The notes: a model not told the origin generated them from the letters alone. A DNA stretch of 64,000 nt from Candidatus Latescibacterota bacterium (GCA_022819745.1 JAJEGS010000001.1:118649-182648), one strand, 5' to 3'. Shown: positions 50,703 through 60,106, counted from the stretch's first letter. Numbers and translations: made by a program.

Positions 50703-51526
50703 AGATCAGTTTTACGACGTTGGGCTGTCCAGACTGGGACTTGGATACCATTTGCCGCCGGGGCCGCGAATACGGCTACGAAGGCGTCGATTTCCGCGGG
50801 TTGCAGGAGACGATGGACATTACCCAGTTGCCGGCCTTCACCAGTGGGGCCGCCCAGACCCGACGGCAGCTAGCAGACGCTGGCATGGAAGTGTCGGGAA
50901 TCAGCTCCAGCATCCGGGTCTGCGTGCCGGAGAAGTTAGAGGAGAACGTAGAGGAGGCGCGGCGCTCGGTCCCGGTGGCCAATGCGTTGGGCTGCGGGTC
51001 CATCCGGGTTTTTGGCGGCGGCGATTCCAAGACCTATTCCAAGGAGCAGTTGGCCGACATCGGGCGGGAGACGATGGAACAGATCCTCGCATTGGATGGA
51101 GCCTGCGAGCTCAGGTGGCTTTTTGAGACCCACGACGAGTGGATCAAGTCGGTGGAGTGCAAGCTGCTGCTCGACCGCATTCCCAACGAGGCGTTCGGCG
51201 TGCTCTGGGACATGGGCCATACGGCGCGGGTGGGCGAGGAGTCGCCGGAGCAGACCTATCAGGCGGTGGGGCCGCGCATAGGTTATACCCACGTCAAAGA
51301 CGCTGTCTATGAACCACAGCACGCCGAGGCGATGAGGGACGGTTGGCGCTACGTGGCACCGGGCGTGGGCCAATTGCCCTTAGAAGAGGCGATAGCCCTG
51401 CTCAAAGGGCACGGGTACGACGGCTGGATCATGTTTGAGCACGAGAAGCGCTGGCACCCCGAACTAGCGGAGCCGGAGGAGATATTCCCGCTTTTTCCGA
51501 TTTGGGTCAGACCGCTGCTCGGTTAG
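50699..51526 (+). CDS. Sugar phosphate isomerase/epimerase-like TIM barrel
   Basis: 275 aa, coupled to the sulfotransferase by an ATGA overlap. MKISFTTLGCPDWDLDTICRRGREYGYEGVDFRG is the standard start of xylose-isomerase-like / AP-endonuclease-2-fold proteins. Metal-ligand positions are plausible at LFETHDEW (E, H), FGVLWDMGHTARVGE (D, H), IGYTHVKDAV (H) and GWIMFEHEKRW (E). Such proteins epimerise or dehydrate sugars and inositols. Substrate unknown. Confidence 0.75.
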   Translation: MKISFTTLGCPDWDLDTICRRGREYGYEGVDFRGLQETMDITQLPAFTSGAAQTRRQLADAGMEVSGISSSIRVCVPEKLEENVEEARRSVPVANALGCGSIRVFGGGDSKTYSKEQLADIGRETMEQILALDGACELRWLFETHDEWIKSVECKLLLDRIPNEAFGVLWDMGHTARVGEESPEQTYQAVGPRIGYTHVKDAVYEPQHAEAMRDGWRYVAPGVGQLPLEEAIALLKGHGYDGWIMFEHEKRWHPELAEPEEIFPLFPIWVRPLLG

Positions 51527-51533
51527 TCGGCCC

Positions 51534-52844
51534 ATGCAGCTACACTATCCTGAGATCGCCCTGCATGTGCCGTCCTTGCTTTTGCCGAGGGCCGATATTC
51601 CCCTCGAAACGTGGTCGGTCATTGCCTGCGACCAGTACACTTCGCAGCCCGAATACTGGGAGCAAGTGCGGCGGATTGTCGGGGACGATCCTTCGACGCT
51701 ACAGCTAATTTTTCCCGAAGCATACCTCGGGGAGACTTGCCGCGAACAGACCATTGCCGGCATTAACCAGCGGATGCAGGCGTATCTCAAGAGCGGCGTA
51801 CTGGTGGAGCAGCGGCCCGGATTTATGCTGATAGAGCGCGAGGTGGGACGCGCTACGCCGCGCAGGGGATTGGTCGTCGCCTTGGACTTGGAGCAGTACG
51901 ACTACCGAGACGGAGCGCAAAAGCTAATCCGCACGACCGAGGGCACGGATCAGAGTCGGTTGCCGCCGAGGATCCAAGTGCGGGAGAACGCGCCGCTGGA
52001 AACGCCGCACATCATGGTGCTGATCGACGACCCGCAGCAGACGGTGATTGAGCCGCTTGGTGAAGAAGACCTGAAGCAAGCCTACGATTTCGAGCTGATG
52101 CTGGGAGGAGGTAGGCTTAGAGGCTGGCATATCGACGATGGGGCGTTGATCGACGAGATCGCCGGGCATATCGCCCGCCTCGCGTGCGGCGAGCCGCCGA
52201 TGATCTACGCGATGGGCGACGGCAATCACTCCTTCGCCACGGCGCGCGCCGTCTGGGAGCGGCTCAAGGCGGGGGCAGAGGACGAGCGCCAGATAATGAA
52301 TCACCCGGCGCGCTACGCCTTGGCCGAACTGGTCAATGTCCACGACGAGGGGTTGGAGTTTGCGCCAATCCATCGTGTGGTTTTTGGCGTAGATGCGGTC
52401 GATTTATTGCGGGCGATGGAGACGCACTGCACAGAGTGGGGTTTTAGTCGTCGGATCTTCGCGGATCGGGACAGGTGGGAGGCGGCCTGTCAAGAAGCGG
52501 CCATCGGCCCGGGGCACCACATTCCCTATATAAGCGGATCCGAGCGCGGCCTGTTGAGTATTGCCGAGCCTAGCTTACAACTCGAAGTAGCGTCTTTACA
52601 GGCCTTTTTGGATTGCTATCTCGACGCGCATCCCCGCGCTCGTCTCGACTATATTCACGGCGAGGACGTGCTAGCGCAACTGGCTGCGGAGCCGGACAGC
52701 ATCGGCTTTTTTCTGCCGACTATGGACAAGCGCGATTTGTTCAAGACGATCGTTATCGACGGGGCCACGCCGCGCAAGACGTTCTCGCTGGGCGAGGCTG
52801 CGGAGAAGCGGTACTACTTGGAGTGTCGGCGGCTGATGCCGTGA
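51534..52844 (+). CDS. DUF1015-family protein
   Basis: 436 aa, 7 bp after the isomerase-like gene. Characteristic DUF1015 features: VIACDQYTSQPEYWEQV near the N terminus, PRRGLVVALDLEQYDY, IYAMGDGNHSFATARAVWE (the conserved DGxHR/GNHS-like box) and AEPDSIGFFLPTMDKRDLF near the end. The family is often annotated as an uncharacterised conserved protein, sometimes placed near serine or phosphonate metabolism; biochemical role uncertain. Last gene of the sulfotransferase-isomerase unit. Confidence 0.75.
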   Translation: MQLHYPEIALHVPSLLLPRADIPLETWSVIACDQYTSQPEYWEQVRRIVGDDPSTLQLIFPEAYLGETCREQTIAGINQRMQAYLKSGVLVEQRPGFMLIEREVGRATPRRGLVVALDLEQYDYRDGAQKLIRTTEGTDQSRLPPRIQVRENAPLETPHIMVLIDDPQQTVIEPLGEEDLKQAYDFELMLGGGRLRGWHIDDGALIDEIAGHIARLACGEPPMIYAMGDGNHSFATARAVWERLKAGAEDERQIMNHPARYALAELVNVHDEGLEFAPIHRVVFGVDAVDLLRAMETHCTEWGFSRRIFADRDRWEAACQEAAIGPGHHIPYISGSERGLLSIAEPSLQLEVASLQAFLDCYLDAHPRARLDYIHGEDVLAQLAAEPDSIGFFLPTMDKRDLFKTIVIDGATPRKTFSLGEAAEKRYYLECRRLMP

Positions 52845-52854
52845 GCGCTTGGGC

Positions 52855-53709
52855 TTACTCGGAGTAATCGTACTTCCGGTTGCGGCTGATGTAATCGATC
52901 GGGCCATCGACAAATTCTGCTACTGTCTCCAACGCACTATCTGCAAACAACTCTTCTGTCCCCTTGGGAAACAACAGCGGCTTCTTCGTGTGCCACCAGT
53001 GCGCCCAGTGGATCATGGCGATCATCGGGCGGGACTGGTCGGTGAGGTTGGGCATGCCGCGATGCCAGAGGCGCATGTCGCGGATCAGCACGCTGCCGGC
53101 GGGGACATTCGGCTGCAGAGGTTTGCACTCGGCGCGGAGGCGTTCTTCGATTGCGGGTGGCAGCTTGATGTCGCTGTCGTTGAGGGCGCGGGTGGTGTCT
53201 AGGTGGGTGCCGGGCCAGAGTTCGGTGCTGCCGTTTGTGGGCGTGGCGTTGACGACGGGTACATTGACGACAATGCCGTAGGCCGGCGTCGCCACCGCGA
53301 GATTGGGCCAGAGCTGACCGGCGTCAACGTGGAGGGGTTGCTGAGTGGTGTTGGGCAGGCAGGTGTTGCCGCTGTAGAAGGCGTTTTTGACGCCCTCGCC
53401 GAGTACGGCATGAGTTATTTCGACGACGAGGTCGTTGGCCAGCACGTCGCGGAAGAGGTATGGCGGAAAGGGCGGCGGGTCCTGTTGCAGGTGGCCGTTG
53501 TTGAACTGATAGGGGACGTCGGCGAGGGCGAGGATCTCTTCGACGTCGGCGAGCATGCGCGCGCGCAGCATTTCGATATGGGAAGGATCAATGGCGCGGT
53601 GGAGGACGACGAAGCCATCGTCTTGCAGGGCGGCGACGGCTTGTTGCAGGTGCTCTGGTTTTAGCTTGCGCGCGCTGTGTTCGGCCGCGCTCAATTCCAA
53701 CTCGACCAT
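52855..53709 (-). CDS. Phytanoyl-CoA dioxygenase (PhyH) family protein (1)
   Basis: 284 aa from ATG 53709; the frame is open another 30 codons, but those overlap the neighbouring dioxygenase. The HxD pair is in QQPLHVDAGQLW, the distal histidine in DMRLWHRGMPN, and the 2-oxoglutarate arginine in DQSRPMIAM. N-terminal DDGFVVLHRAIDPSHIEML is the usual PhyH entry strand. Five bases downstream of a second PhyH gene, so probably cotranscribed. Substrate unknown. Confidence 0.8.
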   Translation of the reverse strand: MVELELSAAEHSARKLKPEHLQQAVAALQDDGFVVLHRAIDPSHIEMLRARMLADVEEILALADVPYQFNNGHLQQDPPPFPPYLFRDVLANDLVVEITHAVLGEGVKNAFYSGNTCLPNTTQQPLHVDAGQLWPNLAVATPAYGIVVNVPVVNATPTNGSTELWPGTHLDTTRALNDSDIKLPPAIEERLRAECKPLQPNVPAGSVLIRDMRLWHRGMPNLTDQSRPMIAMIHWAHWWHTKKPLLFPKGTEELFADSALETVAEFVDGPIDYISRNRKYDYSE

Positions 53710-53714
53710 AGCGT

Positions 53715-54704
53715 TCAGGCGCAGGTGGGGTCTTCGAACGGCCAGCGATTGAACGAGGGCAAGTTTTTGTCGGACAGTTTTTCTCGTGCGTCGTACCACG
53801 ATTGCGCCCAGGCCTCTGAGTCGCGCAATTCGCTTTGGGGAGCTTTGCGGCTGCGGGCGACGAAGCCGGGAAAGAGCGGTCGGCCGGTGGGCTGGCCGGT
53901 GGGGCTATAGCGGAGGTCGAAGCTGATTCGCACCTGCTCGCTGACGTTGGGTAGCGACGAATGGCAAGTCCGCCGGTGCATGAAGAGCACATCGCCGCGC
54001 TTCGTTTCGGCAGTGACGACGCGGTTGAGAGCTAGGTCTTGGTCGCGGATAAAATGGCCGACGCCCTTGAGCTGGCAGTGGTGCAACAGGCCGTCGCGAT
54101 GGCTGCCGGAGACGACTTCGATACAGCCGTGTTCGCGGAAGGCGTTGGTCAGCGGCACCCACACGGTGAGCATGTCGGTCTCGTCGGCCTCGGGCAAGAC
54201 CACGCCATTGTCCTGATGCCAGGGCGTAGCACCGACGGCGAAGCCAGCGATGCGGCCGTGGTGGTCCTTGGAGACACCGGGCAGGAACTGCTCGGGCGGT
54301 TTGATGCGGATGTGCTGGACGGGATTGGAGTAGATTTCTGGTCCAATGAGGTTTTCGATGATGTCGAGGAGCTTTTCGTTGCGCAGCATGGCGAAGGCGG
54401 CGGGGCCGACGGCGATGGGCGAGTCTAGGCCAATGCCGCCTTGGGGCAGCGAGATGTCGAAGTGCTGGGCGTAAACTTGGCCGGTTTCGTTGTAGATCTG
54501 GCAGAGGCGCTCGTCAAAGCCGAGGTCGGCGTACTTGGAGGCGATCTGTCCCGCAGCGAAAAGCTCGTTGGCGAGGTCGTCGAGGACTTCGTCGTATTCG
54601 GCTAAGACGGGATCGATGTCGGCGATGGGGTCGAGGAGGTCTTCGACGAGGACGAAGCCGTGTTCGTGGTATTGGTCGAGTTGGGATGGGGTTAGTTGGG
54701 GCAT
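53715..54704 (-). CDS. Phytanoyl-CoA dioxygenase (PhyH) family protein (2)
   Basis: 329 aa from ATG 54704, preceded by CAGGAATCC; an in-frame ATG 16 codons upstream has no ribosome-binding site. Iron ligands: ATPWHQDNGVV (HxD) and MHRRTCHSSLPN (distal His), with VRISFDLRYSP carrying the 2OG-binding arginine. YHEHGFVLVEDLLDP is the N-terminal PhyH signature. Transcribed just ahead of the other PhyH gene. Multiple PhyH genes are a hallmark of Poribacteria/Latescibacteria-like genomes. Confidence 0.8.
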   Translation of the reverse strand: MPQLTPSQLDQYHEHGFVLVEDLLDPIADIDPVLAEYDEVLDDLANELFAAGQIASKYADLGFDERLCQIYNETGQVYAQHFDISLPQGGIGLDSPIAVGPAAFAMLRNEKLLDIIENLIGPEIYSNPVQHIRIKPPEQFLPGVSKDHHGRIAGFAVGATPWHQDNGVVLPEADETDMLTVWVPLTNAFREHGCIEVVSGSHRDGLLHHCQLKGVGHFIRDQDLALNRVVTAETKRGDVLFMHRRTCHSSLPNVSEQVRISFDLRYSPTGQPTGRPLFPGFVARSRKAPQSELRDSEAWAQSWYDAREKLSDKNLPSFNRWPFEDPTCA

Positions 54705-54818
54705 GGATTGGATTCCTGTTTGAGGCGTCAGCGTGGTTGTGGATTGGTTCACACCACGAGTACGATTAACTTTTCAATCGAATATGATGCACGTTCCACA
54801 AGGGGTCAATCAATACAT

Positions 54819-55166
54819 CTACAAACCGAGACAATACCGAACAACAGCTTCCACCTTTTCCAGAGTTGCTCCTGAAACTCGGCCAGTTGCACGATCTGGA
54901 AAGCGTTTTGGATCTAATGATCGAATCTGAAACCCAAGGAAAACTGTTTCCAAATCTAAGCCTGTTTCTGTTGGATTCAGTCGAATGTTTGTAGGATAAT
55001 CCCGTGTGATGTTGGTACCTTTGGTACCTACAACAACGGTCACGACAAGAGGTAAGCGATTAATTGCATCTATGGACAGAACCAATACTGGACGTTGACC
55101 CGCTTGCTCGCGTCCTTTCGCTGGGTTGAGGTTCACAAAGTATATTTCACCACGCTCAATAGCCAT
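54819..55166 (-). CDS. PemK/MazF-type toxin (mRNA interferase)
   Basis: 115 aa, the typical length. MAIERGEIYFVNLNPAKGREQAGQRPVLVLSID has the conserved RGEIY and G-E-Q-x-G-x-RPVLV features of MazF/PemK ribosome-independent endoribonucleases; the C-terminal GATLEKVEAVVRYCLGL is also characteristic. The start overlaps the antitoxin stop by one base (TAATG). Family assignment secure; cleavage specificity not predictable. Confidence 0.88.
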   Translation of the reverse strand: MAIERGEIYFVNLNPAKGREQAGQRPVLVLSIDAINRLPLVVTVVVGTKGTNITRDYPTNIRLNPTETGLDLETVFLGFQIRSLDPKRFPDRATGRVSGATLEKVEAVVRYCLGL

Positions 55167-55399
55167 TAATCGTCTAGACCATCTTGCTCTGTGGCTGAGA
55201 ACTCATGCTCAATTTCCTGAAGTTCCTTTTGGATTTCAGGATCTGCGGCCATTTTACTCAATTGAGCATCTATATCAGTTTTACCAGAAATATCAGTTCG
55301 TATCCGGTGGCTCACTCGCTCAATAAGCAGCAATTGCTCATCTAAAGACAAACGATGGATGTTTTTTTCTAATTCAGTAAGAAGAGATGACGCAGACAT
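55166..55399 (-). CDS. Antitoxin partner of the PemK/MazF-type toxin
   Basis: 77 aa with a strong CAAGGAGGAACGAG site. The product is acidic and helical (LLTELEKNIHRLSLDEQLLLIERVSHRI then QKELQEIEHEFSATEQDGLDD), as in antitoxins that wrap MazF-type toxins. It overlaps the toxin gene by one base and precedes it, the standard order. No AbrB-type DNA-binding motif is obvious; the first half resembles short antitoxins of the DUF2281/addiction-module type. Confidence 0.7.
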   Translation of the reverse strand: MSASSLLTELEKNIHRLSLDEQLLLIERVSHRIRTDISGKTDIDAQLSKMAADPEIQKELQEIEHEFSATEQDGLDD

Positions 55400-55502
55400 C
55401 TCGTTCCTCCTTGATAGATTGCCTTATTTGGGGATAATCGGAAGTTCAACAAAGACCTCTTGAAAGTCAAGAAACGCTCCTTTACCCTGATCGGAGTCAG
55501 CC

Positions 55503-56732
55503 ATGAAACTCAACCGCGACGAATTCCTGGAAACCGGCTATCTCATCGTCAAGGAAGCTGTGCCGCGCGACAAACTCGAACGCGTCCGGCAGGCGTACGA
55601 GACGCTCGTCAACCGCCAGCGCGAGAACTGGAAGGCCGAGCGCGCGGCAGGCGATCCGCCTGAGGGCGTTTGGGAGACCGGGGCGCAGCCTCGCCTGCAA
55701 CTGTCAAGGGAGCCGCTCGTCCATCAGATCGACCCGGAGACTGCGCCAGCGGTCGAGGTGTGGCTTGAGGAGAACATCCACGGGGTCAGCACAGAACTCC
55801 TCGGTATAGCGGACGGGGCCGTCACAGAGATGATGATGATGTGCAATCCCGTCCGGGACCACGGCCCGGCGAAGTGGCACCGCGATCTTCACCCCATCGA
55901 CACCGCGCCGCTCCAAGGCTATATCGACGACATCGTCGAAGGAGGCCCGCGCTACGTCCAATGGAACATCCCGCTCTACGACGACAGCGTCCTGTGGGTG
56001 GTGCCGGGCAGTCATCTGCGGCTGAATACGCCCGAAGAGAACGAGGTGATGTTGACAGACCCTCCCGGCCCGCTGCCCACTGGCGTGCAGACTCATCTCG
56101 AAGCTGGGGACGGCGTCGTCTATATCCTCCCGATCCTCCACTGGGGCAGCAACTACAGCACCAAGATGCGGCGAACCGTTCACGGCGGCTTCTCGACTTT
56201 TACTTCGATAGACGACCTTTCGTTTGTCGAACATACCTCCGCAGACGCACGAGCGGCGTTCGTGCGCTGGAACGACCGCGGCGAGGAGATGAAGCGGCAT
56301 ACGGAATCGGCACTGCGGGCCGTTGTCGCGGGAGATGGTGCCGCGTATCTGGACGCTTTGGACAGCCTTCATCCAGAGCGGGGCGAGAAAGGCAGGATTC
56401 TGTCAACGGTCTTCCTCTGCAAGGCCGCGCTGGCGATTCGACTGCACAAGGATCTGCCGCTGCAGGGAATCACTGAGGATCTCCAACGTCGCGTTTTGGG
56501 GAAGCACCCCATTACGCTCAACTGGGGGCCGGAGTTCGCGGATCGATTCACCCCGGACGAGGCGCGCTTGCTGTGGGATCGCTTCAGTCCGCTCGAGGCC
56601 CTGCTGCAAGCGGACGAGGAACACTTTGTGCCGGGCTTTCAGGCCGCCCCGATGAAGCACTACTTCAACGAGATGCCTGCGGACTACGGTACGGCGGACT
56701 TCATCGCCAGTTGGAAGGCGACGCGATCTTAG
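55503..56732 (+). CDS. Phytanoyl-CoA dioxygenase (PhyH) family protein (3)
   Basis: 409 aa, longer than the other two in this window. ETGYLIVKEAVPRDKLERV is the N-terminal PhyH signature; iron ligands appear in AKWHRDLHPID (HxD) and in ILPILHWGSNY (distal His), with MRRTVHGGF supplying the arginine. VLWVVPGSHLRL is typical. The C-terminal ~140 residues are an additional helical region of unknown role. Followed on the same strand by an oxidoreductase and an Ldh2-type dehydrogenase. Confidence 0.8.
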   Translation: MKLNRDEFLETGYLIVKEAVPRDKLERVRQAYETLVNRQRENWKAERAAGDPPEGVWETGAQPRLQLSREPLVHQIDPETAPAVEVWLEENIHGVSTELLGIADGAVTEMMMMCNPVRDHGPAKWHRDLHPIDTAPLQGYIDDIVEGGPRYVQWNIPLYDDSVLWVVPGSHLRLNTPEENEVMLTDPPGPLPTGVQTHLEAGDGVVYILPILHWGSNYSTKMRRTVHGGFSTFTSIDDLSFVEHTSADARAAFVRWNDRGEEMKRHTESALRAVVAGDGAAYLDALDSLHPERGEKGRILSTVFLCKAALAIRLHKDLPLQGITEDLQRRVLGKHPITLNWGPEFADRFTPDEARLLWDRFSPLEALLQADEEHFVPGFQAAPMKHYFNEMPADYGTADFIASWKATRS

Positions 56733-56760
56733 AGGCCCTAACCAAACTGGATGTCGCAGC

Positions 56761-56822
56761 CCCCTTCGACAGGCTCAGGGGGCGTACTTTCGCCGAGCCG
56801 GCCCCTGAGCTTGTCGAAGGGG
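56761..56822. repeat. Long hairpin of the CCTTCGACAGGCTCAGG dispersed-repeat type
   Basis: Two 21-bp arms (56761-56781 and 56802-56822) are inverted copies with a single G-U mismatch around a 20-nt spacer. This is a common dispersed palindrome in bacteria and could also terminate the upstream transcript. Located 28 bp after the PhyH stop. Confidence 0.7.
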
Positions 56823-56870
56823 CATGACAGGTTAGAGGCTCTTAGCCACCTCAACTAGGAAAAAAAGAAT

Positions 56871-57890
56871 ATGACCCCACTCAGCATTGGCGTCGCCGGG
56901 CTTGGCCACGGCAGAACGCTACTTGGTGCCAACCATCCGCAAAACAGTGCCCTGCCGGTCCGCGTCACCGCTTTGTGCGACACGCGACAGGACAAGCTCG
57001 AAGCACTCGGCCGCGAATTTGGGATCGATGCTCTGACATCTGATTTCGACGAACTGGTTGCGCGCAGCGACCTCGACATCATCGGCATCTACACGCCTGG
57101 ACCGCTTCACGCGCAGCAGATTCTAACCGCGCTCGACGCGGGCAAGCACGTGATGGTCACTAAGTCGATGGTGTACACAATGGAAGAAGTCGAACGGGTT
57201 GTGGAAGCTGTTGACCGATCCGGCAAGGTGCTGCTCGTCACGCAGAGTCTGCGCGGGAGGTACGACTTCATGGAAGCGAAGCGCGCCTGCGACGCCGGAG
57301 AAATTGGCGAGCTCTTCATGGCCGAGTCCCACTACGTTCACGATCTCCGCCCGGTCTATGACTACTCTCCTTGGCGGGTCGAGATGCCGCAAGACCTGAT
57401 CTTGGGCGGGGCCTGCCACCCGATCGACCTTCTGCGCTGGTTCATGGGCGACATTGACGAAGTCCACTGTTACGGGTTGCGTAGCGGCGTCGCGCCGGAC
57501 TATCCCCAGGAGGACAACTTCGTCATCAACGTGAAGTTTGCTTCTGGAAAAATCGGACGCATTGCAAATTTCCTCGGCATCGTACACCCGCACGATGTTC
57601 CAACGAACAGCCTGACCGTTTACGGGACCCGTGGCACCATTCTCAACGGCGCAAAGAGCTTCGATCCAACTGGCGACCTGCCCTCGCGCAAGGTTACTGC
57701 CGAGTTTTCATCGGAGAGAGGTCACGCCAGCGAGATGATCGTCATGCTGCGGCACATGGCCGATTGCGTTTTGAACGGCGCGAAGCCTTGGGTTGGCGTC
57801 CGCGAGGGGGCTAGGGTCGTCGCTACGGGACTTGCGTGTTGGGATTCGCTCAGATCGGGGATGCCGGAGAAAGTAAGGAACGATTTCTGA
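56871..57890 (+). CDS. Gfo/Idh/MocA-family NAD(P)-dependent oxidoreductase
   Basis: 339 aa. N-terminal Rossmann fold GVAGLGHGRTLLGAN, then VTALCDTRQDKLEALGREFG, IIGIYTPGPLHAQQILTALDAGKHVMVTKSM (the EKP-like segment has TKS) and, in the second domain, DLILGGACHPIDLLRWFMGDIDEVHCYG, which holds the usual catalytic His. Members oxidise or epimerise sugars, inositols or glycosides. Probably in one catabolic unit with the flanking dioxygenase and dehydrogenase; 21 bp before the next gene. Confidence 0.85.
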   Translation: MTPLSIGVAGLGHGRTLLGANHPQNSALPVRVTALCDTRQDKLEALGREFGIDALTSDFDELVARSDLDIIGIYTPGPLHAQQILTALDAGKHVMVTKSMVYTMEEVERVVEAVDRSGKVLLVTQSLRGRYDFMEAKRACDAGEIGELFMAESHYVHDLRPVYDYSPWRVEMPQDLILGGACHPIDLLRWFMGDIDEVHCYGLRSGVAPDYPQEDNFVINVKFASGKIGRIANFLGIVHPHDVPTNSLTVYGTRGTILNGAKSFDPTGDLPSRKVTAEFSSERGHASEMIVMLRHMADCVLNGAKPWVGVREGARVVATGLACWDSLRSGMPEKVRNDF

Positions 57891-57911
57891 CGACGTAGAG
57901 GAGAGGCTTTC

Positions 57912-58907
57912 ATGCCTGTTTATGTGCCCGAAGACGCTAGGCGCATCATGCCGGATATGTTGCGCAGCTTTACTATCGACGTGTTGTGCAAAGTCGATTT
58001 GCCCGATGGCGATGCTGCGTTGATTGCGCGCTATCTGGTGGAGGTGGATTTGCGCGGGGTGGTTTCCCACGGCACGCGCCAATTGCAACGGTATGTGGCT
58101 GAGTTTCGCGAGGGACGCATTAACTCACGACCCGAAATTGCCCAAATCATGGATGCGCCTTCAATGACGATTTTTGACGGCGATGGCGGTGCGGGTTACT
58201 TGGTGGCAACGCAGGCGACAAAGGCGGTCATTGAAAAGGCGAAAGCAAATGGCATTGCCGTTGCGTGTACGCGTAATCACGGGCACGTGGGCAGCGTGGG
58301 GATTTATGCGCGGCTGGCACTGGTGCGCGACTTGGCGACCTTTTCCGTGGCGGGAGGTGTTGCGTGGGAAAAACCGACGGAGCCTGATGCAACGGTGTGG
58401 GATGCGATGCGAGCACCCCCGATGTGTTTTGGCGTTCCAACGGCAGAAGGGCCGCCGTTTGTACTGGATATGAATGCGAACATGTTGAAAGACCGCAGCA
58501 AGCTCGCCGAGGCATTGGAGACATTTCCAGATTTTGTTTTCAAGAGTTTGGGAATGCGATTTACGTCGTGGTTCTTGGCGGGCATTTTAGCGGGCACGGC
58601 AACGCCTGAATCGAGCAGACCAAAATTTTCAAGTGCCACGCGGGCGTTTACGATTGTGGCGATTGACGTGGCACGGTTAGGAGATTTGGAGGCGTATGAG
58701 GCAGAGATTGCTCGCATTTTGCGCGAGAGCCGATCGTTGAACCCCATGCCGGGACTGGCAAGCGCCGAAGTGCCCGGCAGTTTGGAGTGGCAACGCGAAC
58801 AAACGCGAGAGCATAGTGGTATTCCACTGACCGAAGATCATCTCGACATGTTGCAGCGCATTGCCACAGAGATCAATGTGCCCGTTCCTTGGAATCACAG
58901 TGATTGA
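57912..58907 (+). CDS. Malate/L-lactate/ureidoglycolate dehydrogenase (Ldh_2) family protein
   Basis: 331 aa with GAGGAGAGGC before ATG. Key Ldh_2 features: DLRGVVSHGTRQLQRYV near residue 50 (the SHG histidine region), VACTRNHGHVGSVGIYARLA (catalytic His), MCFGVPTAEGPPFVLDMNAN, and the C-terminal PGSLEWQREQTREHSGIPLTEDHLDML. The family reduces 2-keto acids with NAD(P)H (malate, lactate, ureidoglycolate, 2,3-diketogulonate). Substrate not assignable. Likely cotranscribed with the preceding oxidoreductase. Confidence 0.85.
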   Translation: MPVYVPEDARRIMPDMLRSFTIDVLCKVDLPDGDAALIARYLVEVDLRGVVSHGTRQLQRYVAEFREGRINSRPEIAQIMDAPSMTIFDGDGGAGYLVATQATKAVIEKAKANGIAVACTRNHGHVGSVGIYARLALVRDLATFSVAGGVAWEKPTEPDATVWDAMRAPPMCFGVPTAEGPPFVLDMNANMLKDRSKLAEALETFPDFVFKSLGMRFTSWFLAGILAGTATPESSRPKFSSATRAFTIVAIDVARLGDLEAYEAEIARILRESRSLNPMPGLASAEVPGSLEWQREQTREHSGIPLTEDHLDMLQRIATEINVPVPWNHSD

Positions 58908-59395
58908 CGGCGAGTGCCTTTTTGCGAGGGCGAACTAGACGGGCAAGATGGGGAGCCAAGCGGGCGCACTTCGACGGCCTCGGCTGGCTAGCGTGGAGTA
59001 GACTCGGCGCACTAGGGCGCACTGGAGTGGGATTGGCGCGACCAGCGCGGGGCGACCTCGGCGGCACTGGGGTGCGGGGAGGGCGATGAGCGCGGTATCG
59101 GGCCAGCGGGCGCAGCGGTAGGGCCTCGGCGCGGGTGGTGGCATGGGCGGAGGCGGAATCGTGGGGTAGGAAATCGAGGGGGGCATGTCCCTTTTGCTTG
59201 ATTGGTCCCGTGTGGCCAACTCTCGCCTCAGCCGCAAGATTCTCCAAAAAATCAGAATCAAGAGGAACACGTCCCAGCGACGTCTTAGAGGGTGTTGCGG
59301 CCTGTCGCAGGCGACTCCCGAAGGTAGCCAACTAATCCATAGCGAAAGGATTAGCCCATGTCGGAAAGCCATATTCTCTACCTTGGAGACCAAGC
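58908..59395. other. 488-bp gap with no recognisable gene
   Basis: The first half is very GC-rich and purine-biased; open frames here (including a 152-codon minus frame) encode low-complexity Pro/Arg/Ala-rich sequence without motifs and are not believed. The second half falls in GC toward the SNase-like gene. No tRNA, hairpin array or promoter could be recognised by eye. Confidence 0.5.
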
Positions 59396-60106
59396 ATGAA
59401 CGCGAAAACCTTAAACGTTGGGTGTACTTACCATATACAAGTCGCCCGGGTTATCGACGGTGACACTGTGGCCGTCCTTTGGCAGGGCAATGAATATAGG
59501 ATACGTCTTTACGCTATCGACGCTCCAGAACAGGAGCAGCCCGATGGTCCGATCTCTACTAAAGCTCTGTACAGCATGCTACTTCGATACAAAGAGCTAC
59601 AATGCGAAGTGACGGGTAAAGACAGGTGGGGTCGTTGGGTAGGGCTTATTTATTATGCGGATAAGGATCGCTTTAATTCAGTCAACCTACGTATGGTGAG
59701 AACCGGCCATGCCTATGCGTATATCCGGTATGGCGGTGTGGAACTGGGCCTTGAAAGAGCAGAGAGCACTGCTCAATCTAAGCGACTTGGCGTTTGGGAA
59801 AAATCGGTGAAGGGCGGCGAGCGTCCTTGGGATTTCCGTCAGAGATTCCAAGATGAGATGGAAAAATTTTCATTTTTGAAGAATCGCGAATATTGGGTCG
59901 GACTTAACGCAGAGTATGGATTATTTTTATACGACCCTAAAGACCAAGATGGAATAGAATCCGAAAAAGTGAGGCTTTTTAAAGAGAACAGCGGGCAATC
60001 AGAGATATTCTATAGAGAGATGGTGCGGGAAAATTTAGTGCCGTATGAGGCGTTGTTGCATGAATTCTATCGTGGGTATCCTTGTCGGATGTTGCTTTTT
60101 GTTTAG
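59396..60106 (+). CDS. SNase-like (thermonuclease-fold) nuclease
   Basis: 236 aa in visibly lower-GC DNA. The OB-fold nuclease is at residues ~8-135: VARVIDGDTVAVLW, YRIRLYAIDAPEQEQP (catalytic Arg and Asp region), VTGKDRWGRWVGLIYY and AQSKRLGVWE. These correspond to the active-site blocks of staphylococcal nuclease. The C-terminal ~100 residues are unrecognised and rich in charged residues. No signal peptide, so unlike secreted thermonucleases it may act inside the cell. Sits at the edge of a cluster of insertion elements. Confidence 0.75.
   Translation: MNAKTLNVGCTYHIQVARVIDGDTVAVLWQGNEYRIRLYAIDAPEQEQPDGPISTKALYSMLLRYKELQCEVTGKDRWGRWVGLIYYADKDRFNSVNLRMVRTGHAYAYIRYGGVELGLERAESTAQSKRLGVWEKSVKGGERPWDFRQRFQDEMEKFSFLKNREYWVGLNAEYGLFLYDPKDQDGIESEKVRLFKENSGQSEIFYREMVRENLVPYEALLHEFYRGYPCRMLLFV

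Noticed and set aside
58873..59331. 152-codon minus-strand frame in the gap after the Ldh2-type gene
   Set aside because: Low-complexity Pro/Arg/Ala-rich translation, overlaps the end of a real gene, and no start signals or motifs.
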